Below, in pieces: positions 22,105-25,725 of a stretch of 25,725 bases of DNA. Both the position numbers and the translations under genes were made by a program. Origin of the DNA: a bacterium. Lineage in GTDB: Bacteria > Desulfobacterota > JAPLJL01. Positions within the stretch are counted from its first letter, which is position 1, and every line of letters starts with the position of its first letter. The notes below the pieces were generated by a model. The model saw only the letters and a list, made by a program, of their open reading frames with translations, was not told the DNA's origin and did not search any database. The stretch spans positions 1-25,725 of the forward strand of contig JAQTNV010000050.1 in NCBI GenBank assembly GCA_028713675.1. Reading direction: 5' to 3'.

Positions 22105-22143
22105 AAAAAAACGGGGCATGGTCTTTCGGACCATGCCCCGTTT
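22105..22143 (-). terminator. Strong rho-independent terminator of the giant surface protein gene
   Basis: A 15-bp perfect stem (22109-22123 with 22129-22143, core ACGGGGCATGGTC) with a 5-nt loop is followed on the minus strand by a T-run (22111-22105). It lies 105 bp after the stop at 22248 and separates that gene from the mraZ promoter. Confidence 0.9.
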
Positions 22144-22160
22144 AGCAGTATTTCTCTTCC

Positions 22161-22247
22161 CGTCTGTTTTCTGTTTTTTCGCTTGGCGCTTAACGCTCAG
22201 CGCTTCGCACTCCGCTCTCTCCGTCTACCGTTTGCCGTCTACCCTTT
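22161..22247 (-). repeat. Degenerate heptad arrays directly after the giant gene stop
   Basis: On the plus strand, units CGCTTGG, CGCTTAA, CGCTCAG, CGCTTCG and CACTCCG run from 22180 to 22214; CCGTCTA, CCGTTTG and CCGTCTA run from 22221 to 22241. TCTGTTT-like units precede them (22161-22179). The units are more diverged than in the other arrays, but the 7-bp phase is clear. The array begins within 10 bp of the stop codon of the minus-strand gene. Confidence 0.65.
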
Positions 22248-25200
22248 TCATTCACATGTCAGCGGCGGGGTGCTTCCCTCTCCCAAGAGCGACTCATCCA
22301 GCAGGATCTTGGAATTGTTGGCGCCGGTGAAGCTCTTGCCCACGATCGCCCCGTAAAGATCCGCGTTGCCTTCCATCACGACGTCGGCCAGGGGGGCGTA
22401 CACGTTAACTTTGACCCCGGCGTTATTCATCAGGTAGAAGACCTCGCCCTGGGTGGCATCAGTCCCGCAAATCAGATTGAGATCCGCTTGATTGGATAAG
22501 GGATTTACGATCTTGGCATTGTTCGAGATCTGTACGTTATCCTCGACGAAAAGGTTGACCTGCGCCCCCGCCGATATGATCAACTTGGCATTGTTGCTCA
22601 AATAAATGCTCGTGAAATAGTAATCCCCGGAAGGCAGCGTCACGTTATGGTTATTGGTGATCACCAGGGACCCGTTCACAATGAAGGGGACGATGGTGGG
22701 ATCGGCCAGGAGGACCGCGTTGTCGTTATCCGCCTGTTTCCCGGCCAGGATCCCTTCCAAGTCATAACCGCACTCGCAAGGCTGGGGCGGAACCGGAAGA
22801 TGAATCGTGGACCCGGAAATCCCGGCGTTATTATGGATCGTGATCGAGCCGCCGTCGATATAGAGGGTCCCGTAAATATGCGCATTGTTTGCCATCAAGA
22901 GATTGCCGCCCACGACCGTATCCCCTCGAACCTTGGCGTTGTTGATCAGGTTAAGGTTGCCCTGAGCCGCGATCCGTCCCTCGTCCCCTAAGAGGCCGGT
23001 CCCGGGATTATAACTCCGGATCGTGGAATTGTTGGAAAGCGCGACCCAGTCAAAGGCGCAGATCCCATAATTGAACACGGGCAGACCGCCTACCAGGGAA
23101 ACCACGAAGTTCACCTGGACCAGGTTCGGATTCCCCGCGCAATCCTGGGCGGAAACCGCCAGGATGTAGCTTCCCGAGGAATTGATCGTCGTTCCCGAGA
23201 CAAACGGCGCCCCGTTTAGGGTGATGCTCACACTTTCGGTCTTAAGATGAGGATCCGTAATCCCGATGACGGGCGTCACCGTCCCGGTATAAGTATGCCC
23301 ATTCTCCACTCCCGTTATCGCTATTACCGGCTTGGTCCGGTCAATCGTGAAGTTCACCTCCACGTGTTTCGTGTTCCCCGCCCGATCATTAGCGGTGGAG
23401 GCCAGCAGGTAATCCCCTTCCGCGGAAACCACCGTCCCGGAAACGAAGGCCGCACCATTGAGAGCAGACGAAAGCGAGAGAAGGTTCGCGTCGCTCGCCG
23501 TCACCACCGGCGTCACCGAATACGGATAACAAACCGCATTATTCACCCCGGTTATGCTTACGATCGGAGCGGTCTTGTCGATGGTGAAGGTCAAAGACTT
23601 CGACGCGGAATTCCCGGCCTTGTCCATAGCTTGGACCGCCAGTATATAGCCGCCCTCCGCCGAAACCGTTGTTCCGGAGGTGAATGGAGCCCCGTTCAGG
23701 GTGATTGCGGAACTGGCAAGGTTGGCATCGGTCACCGTGATCGCCGGAACTACATCGGTCTGGTAGTAGACGCCGTCCGAAACTCCGGACACGCTGATCA
23801 CCGGCGCGATCTTGTCGATCGTGAAGGCCAGGGATTTCGACGCGGTATTCCCGGCCTTATCCGAAGTCTCAACCGCCAGCGTATAGACACCCTCCGCCGA
23901 AACCGTCGTCCCGGAAACAAACGGACTGCCGTTCAAAGTCATCGTGGAGCCGGCCGGATTGGCATCGGTAACCGTGATCACCGGTGTCACATCGACCTTG
24001 GAATAAGACCCATCCGTCACTCCCGAAACCGTTATCACCGGCGGGGTCTTGTCGATGGTGAAGGCCACCGTTATCTGCGCGGTATTTCCGGCCTTATCCG
24101 AAGTCTCAACCGCCAGCGTATAGCTGCCCTCCGCCGAAACCGTCGTTCCGGAAACAAACGGGGCGCCGTTCAGCGTGATCGTGGAGCCGGCCGGATTGGC
24201 ATCGGTAACCGTGATCACCGGCGCCACATCCACCTTGTAGTAGATTCCGTCCGAAACCCCGGACACGCTGATTGCCGGCGGGGTCTTGTCGATGGTGAAG
24301 GAAATCGTTGCCTGGGCGCTGTTCCCCGCCAAATCGCCGGCATTAATCGCCAGGGTGTAACCACCCTCAGCGGAAATCGTCGTCCCGGAGACAAACGGAG
24401 CCCCATTCAGGGTAACCGTTTGAGCAGCAAGATGGAGATCGATAACCGAGATGAGCGGGGTCACGTCGGCGTGGTAATAAGACCCGTTGGAAACACCGGA
24501 TACATTGATGGTCGGCGGCGTCTTGTCGATCGTGAAGGTCACCTCGGCATATCTCGTATTACCTGCCCGGTCCGCCGCCTGGATCACCAACACATAGTTG
24601 TTTTCAATAGAAATCGGCATGCCGGAAATGTACGGCTCACCGTTCAGAGTAATGCTGGAGGCGTCCAGATAAAGGTCCGTAATCGTGATCTCGGGAATAA
24701 CATCCGTATTGTAGTAGACCCCATCCGTTACCCCAATAATTGAGACAGCCGGGGCAGTCTTATCAATGGTAAAGGTCAAGGACATCGACGCGGTATTCCC
24801 GGCCTTGTCCGAAGCCTCAACCGCCAGCGTATAGCTTCCCTCCGCCGAAACCGGTGTGCCTGACGTGAAAGGCGCGCCATTCAAGGAAATGGATGAAGAC
24901 TGGAGATTGGCGTCGATCACCGTAATCACCGGAACTACATCGGTCTTATAGTAAGACCCATCCGTCACCCCCGTGACCGTTATGACCGGCACGGTCTTGT
25001 CGATGGTGAAGGTTACCGTCGTCTGCGCGGTATTTCCGGCCTTATCCGAAGTCTCAACCGCCAGCGTATAGACACCCTCCGCCGAAACCGTCGTCCCGGA
25101 GATAAACGGACCGCCGTTCAGCGTAATCGTGGAGCCGGCCGGATTGGCATCGGCCACCGTGCACACCGGCGCCACATCCGCCTTGTAGTACGTCCCGTCC

Positions 25201-25725
25201 GAAACTACGGACACGCTGATCACCGGCGCAGTCTTATCGATTGTGAAGGAGATCGAGACCTGCGCGGTGTTCCCGGCCTTGTCAGTTGCCTGAACCACAA
25301 GGGCATAGCCGCCTTCGGTCGAAACCGCGGTTCCGCTTTCGAAGGTGTTTCCGTTGAGCGTAATGGAGGAAGAAGCCAGATTAGTTTCAGTTACCGTAAT
25401 GACCGGAATCACATCGGTCTTATAGTAAGACCCGTCCGTCACTCCCGTGACCGTTATGACCGGCACGGTCTTGTCGATGGTGAAGGTTACCGTCGTCTGC
25501 GCGGTATTTCCGGCCTTATCCGAAGCCTCAACCGCCAGCGTATAGCTGCCCTCCGCCGAAACCGTCGTTCCGGAAACAAACGGGGCGCCGTTCAGCGTAA
25601 TCGTAGAGCCGGCCAGGTTGGCATCGGTCACCGTGATCACCGGCGCCACATCCGCCTTGTAGTAAGTCCCGTCCGAAACTCCGGACACGCTGATCACCGG
25701 CGAAGTCTTATCGATTGTGAAGGAG
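22248..25725 (-). CDS. Giant surface protein with Ig-like repeats and Asn-rich solenoid-like C-terminus, 5' part missing
   Basis: The frame is open to the right edge, so the N-terminus lies outside; GTG at 25697 is an internal valine, not a start. At least 1,150 residues are visible. Eleven units of 79 residues follow each other, with consensus DKTxPVIxVxGVxDGxYY, then DVxPVITVTDAN, TLNGxPFVSGT and DKAGNTA then FTIDK. This is the pattern of bacterial Ig-like domains of surface proteins. After the last unit (about 23095) comes a 280-residue region with nine NN motifs (LSNNST, INNAK, ANNAH, HNNAG, SNNAK and others) and LPSGDYYFTSIYLSNNAK, resembling the beta-solenoid-like C-termini I associate with DUF7305. 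No membrane anchor is visible at the C-terminus (ends PLTCE). The likely role is adhesion or surface structure, with secretion route unknown. Confidence 0.88.
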   Translation of the reverse strand, partial: SFTIDKTSPVISVSGVSDGTYYKADVAPVITVTDANLAGSTITLNGAPFVSGTTVSAEGSYTLAVEASDKAGNTAQTTVTFTIDKTVPVITVTGVTDGSYYKTDVIPVITVTETNLASSSITLNGNTFESGTAVSTEGGYALVVQATDKAGNTAQVSISFTIDKTAPVISVSVVSDGTYYKADVAPVCTVADANPAGSTITLNGGPFISGTTVSAEGVYTLAVETSDKAGNTAQTTVTFTIDKTVPVITVTGVTDGSYYKTDVVPVITVIDANLQSSSISLNGAPFTSGTPVSAEGSYTLAVEASDKAGNTASMSLTFTIDKTAPAVSIIGVTDGVYYNTDVIPEITITDLYLDASSITLNGEPYISGMPISIENNYVLVIQAADRAGNTRYAEVTFTIDKTPPTINVSGVSNGSYYHADVTPLISVIDLHLAAQTVTLNGAPFVSGTTISAEGGYTLAINAGDLAGNSAQATISFTIDKTPPAISVSGVSDGIYYKVDVAPVITVTDANPAGSTITLNGAPFVSGTTVSAEGSYTLAVETSDKAGNTAQITVAFTIDKTPPVITVSGVTDGSYSKVDVTPVITVTDANPAGSTMTLNGSPFVSGTTVSAEGVYTLAVETSDKAGNTASKSLAFTIDKIAPVISVSGVSDGVYYQTDVVPAITVTDANLASSAITLNGAPFTSGTTVSAEGGYILAVQAMDKAGNSASKSLTFTIDKTAPIVSITGVNNAVCYPYSVTPVVTASDANLLSLSSALNGAAFVSGTVVSAEGDYLLASTANDRAGNTKHVEVNFTIDRTKPVIAITGVENGHTYTGTVTPVIGITDPHLKTESVSITLNGAPFVSGTTINSSGSYILAVSAQDCAGNPNLVQVNFVVSLVGGLPVFNYGICAFDWVALSNNSTIRSYNPGTGLLGDEGRIAAQGNLNLINNAKVRGDTVVGGNLLMANNAHIYGTLYIDGGSITIHNNAGISGSTIHLPVPPQPCECGYDLEGILAGKQADNDNAVLLADPTIVPFIVNGSLVITNNHNVTLPSGDYYFTSIYLSNNAKLIISAGAQVNLFVEDNVQISNNAKIVNPLSNQADLNLICGTDATQGEVFYLMNNAGVKVNVYAPLADVVMEGNADLYGAIVGKSFTGANNSKILLDESLLGEGSTPPLTCE
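23095..25709 (-). repeat. Eleven tandem 237-bp coding repeats
   Basis: Unit starts fall every 237 bp (23337, 23574, 23811, 24048 and so on to 25707 on the plus-strand scale), without any frame break; only the last unit carries a two-residue insertion. Units 1 and 7, and units 2 and 4, are close copies, while units 5, 6, 10 and 11 are diverged. This implies recent duplication or conversion inside an older array, and the array is a place where assemblies can collapse. Confidence 0.9.

Larger units (their letters stand above)
21903..22247. other. 345-bp gap between mraZ and the giant repeat protein gene
   Basis: It holds the mraZ promoter with its boxes (to 21975), an AT-rich stretch without recognisable signals (21976-22104), the terminator at 22105-22143 and a heptad array up to the stop codon of the next gene. 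I see no gene here. Confidence 0.7.

Noticed and set aside
22024-22356. Plus-strand frame of 110 residues over the terminator and heptads
   Set aside because: It runs through a strong terminator hairpin and the 3' end of the giant gene; no family features.
25695-25697. GTG as the start of the giant protein
   Set aside because: The frame stays open to the window edge and encodes FTIDKTSPV, the junction with a preceding repeat unit, so the gene continues outside.

Overview
The window is dominated by a complete division and cell wall (dcw) cluster of 16 genes, all on the minus strand, running from mraZ (21902) down to ftsZ (3867). The order is mraZ-rsmH-ftsL-ftsI-murE-murF-mraY-murD-ftsW-murG-murC-murB-ddl-ftsQ-ftsA-ftsZ. 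This order, the high G+C content, a MurE with the meso-diaminopimelate motif, and a small outer-membrane-type barrel protein all suggest a Gram-negative bacterium of the deltaproteobacterial / Desulfobacterota type. That placement is an inference from gene order and style; no marker was searched.

Layout from left to right. Positions 1-1213 (minus) hold most of an NDP-forming acyl-CoA synthetase that runs off the left edge. Positions 1214-1505 are a repeat-rich gap with a predicted rightward promoter. Positions 1506-2650 (plus) hold a two-gene unit: an AT-rich DUF2007-type protein and an alpha/beta hydrolase. A minus-strand terminator (2697-2725) lies downstream of a secreted small barrel protein (2831-3334). 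Positions 3335-3866 contain no gene but several families of dispersed, palindromic and heptameric repeats, plus a possible terminator for the dcw operon. The dcw operon follows (3867-21902), with a predicted promoter carrying MraZ-type boxes just upstream of mraZ. On the right, a strong minus-strand terminator (22105-22143) ends a giant surface protein gene (22248 to beyond 25725) made of 79-residue Ig-like repeats and an asparagine-rich beta-solenoid-like C-terminus.

The dcw genes are very tightly coupled. Most junctions overlap (ATGA or TTGA overlaps, or 10-25 nt overlaps) or touch. They supply the lipid II pathway (MurB-G, MraY, Ddl), the septal synthase pair FtsW/FtsI, the FtsQ/FtsL scaffold (no ftsB is visible here), and the FtsA/FtsZ ring. 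The only two gaps longer than about 41 bp are murD-ftsW and murB-ddl, and both are filled by 7-bp tandem repeats.

The least explained signal is a set of 7-bp tandem arrays of different unit sequence. Several start within a few bases of a stop codon, and one supplies the murD stop codon itself. A 56-nt hairpin-forming repeat occurs twice in full with a compensatory base-pair change, and once as a miniature used as a terminator. FtsZ also carries two copies of a C-terminal-peptide-like motif spaced 35 residues apart.
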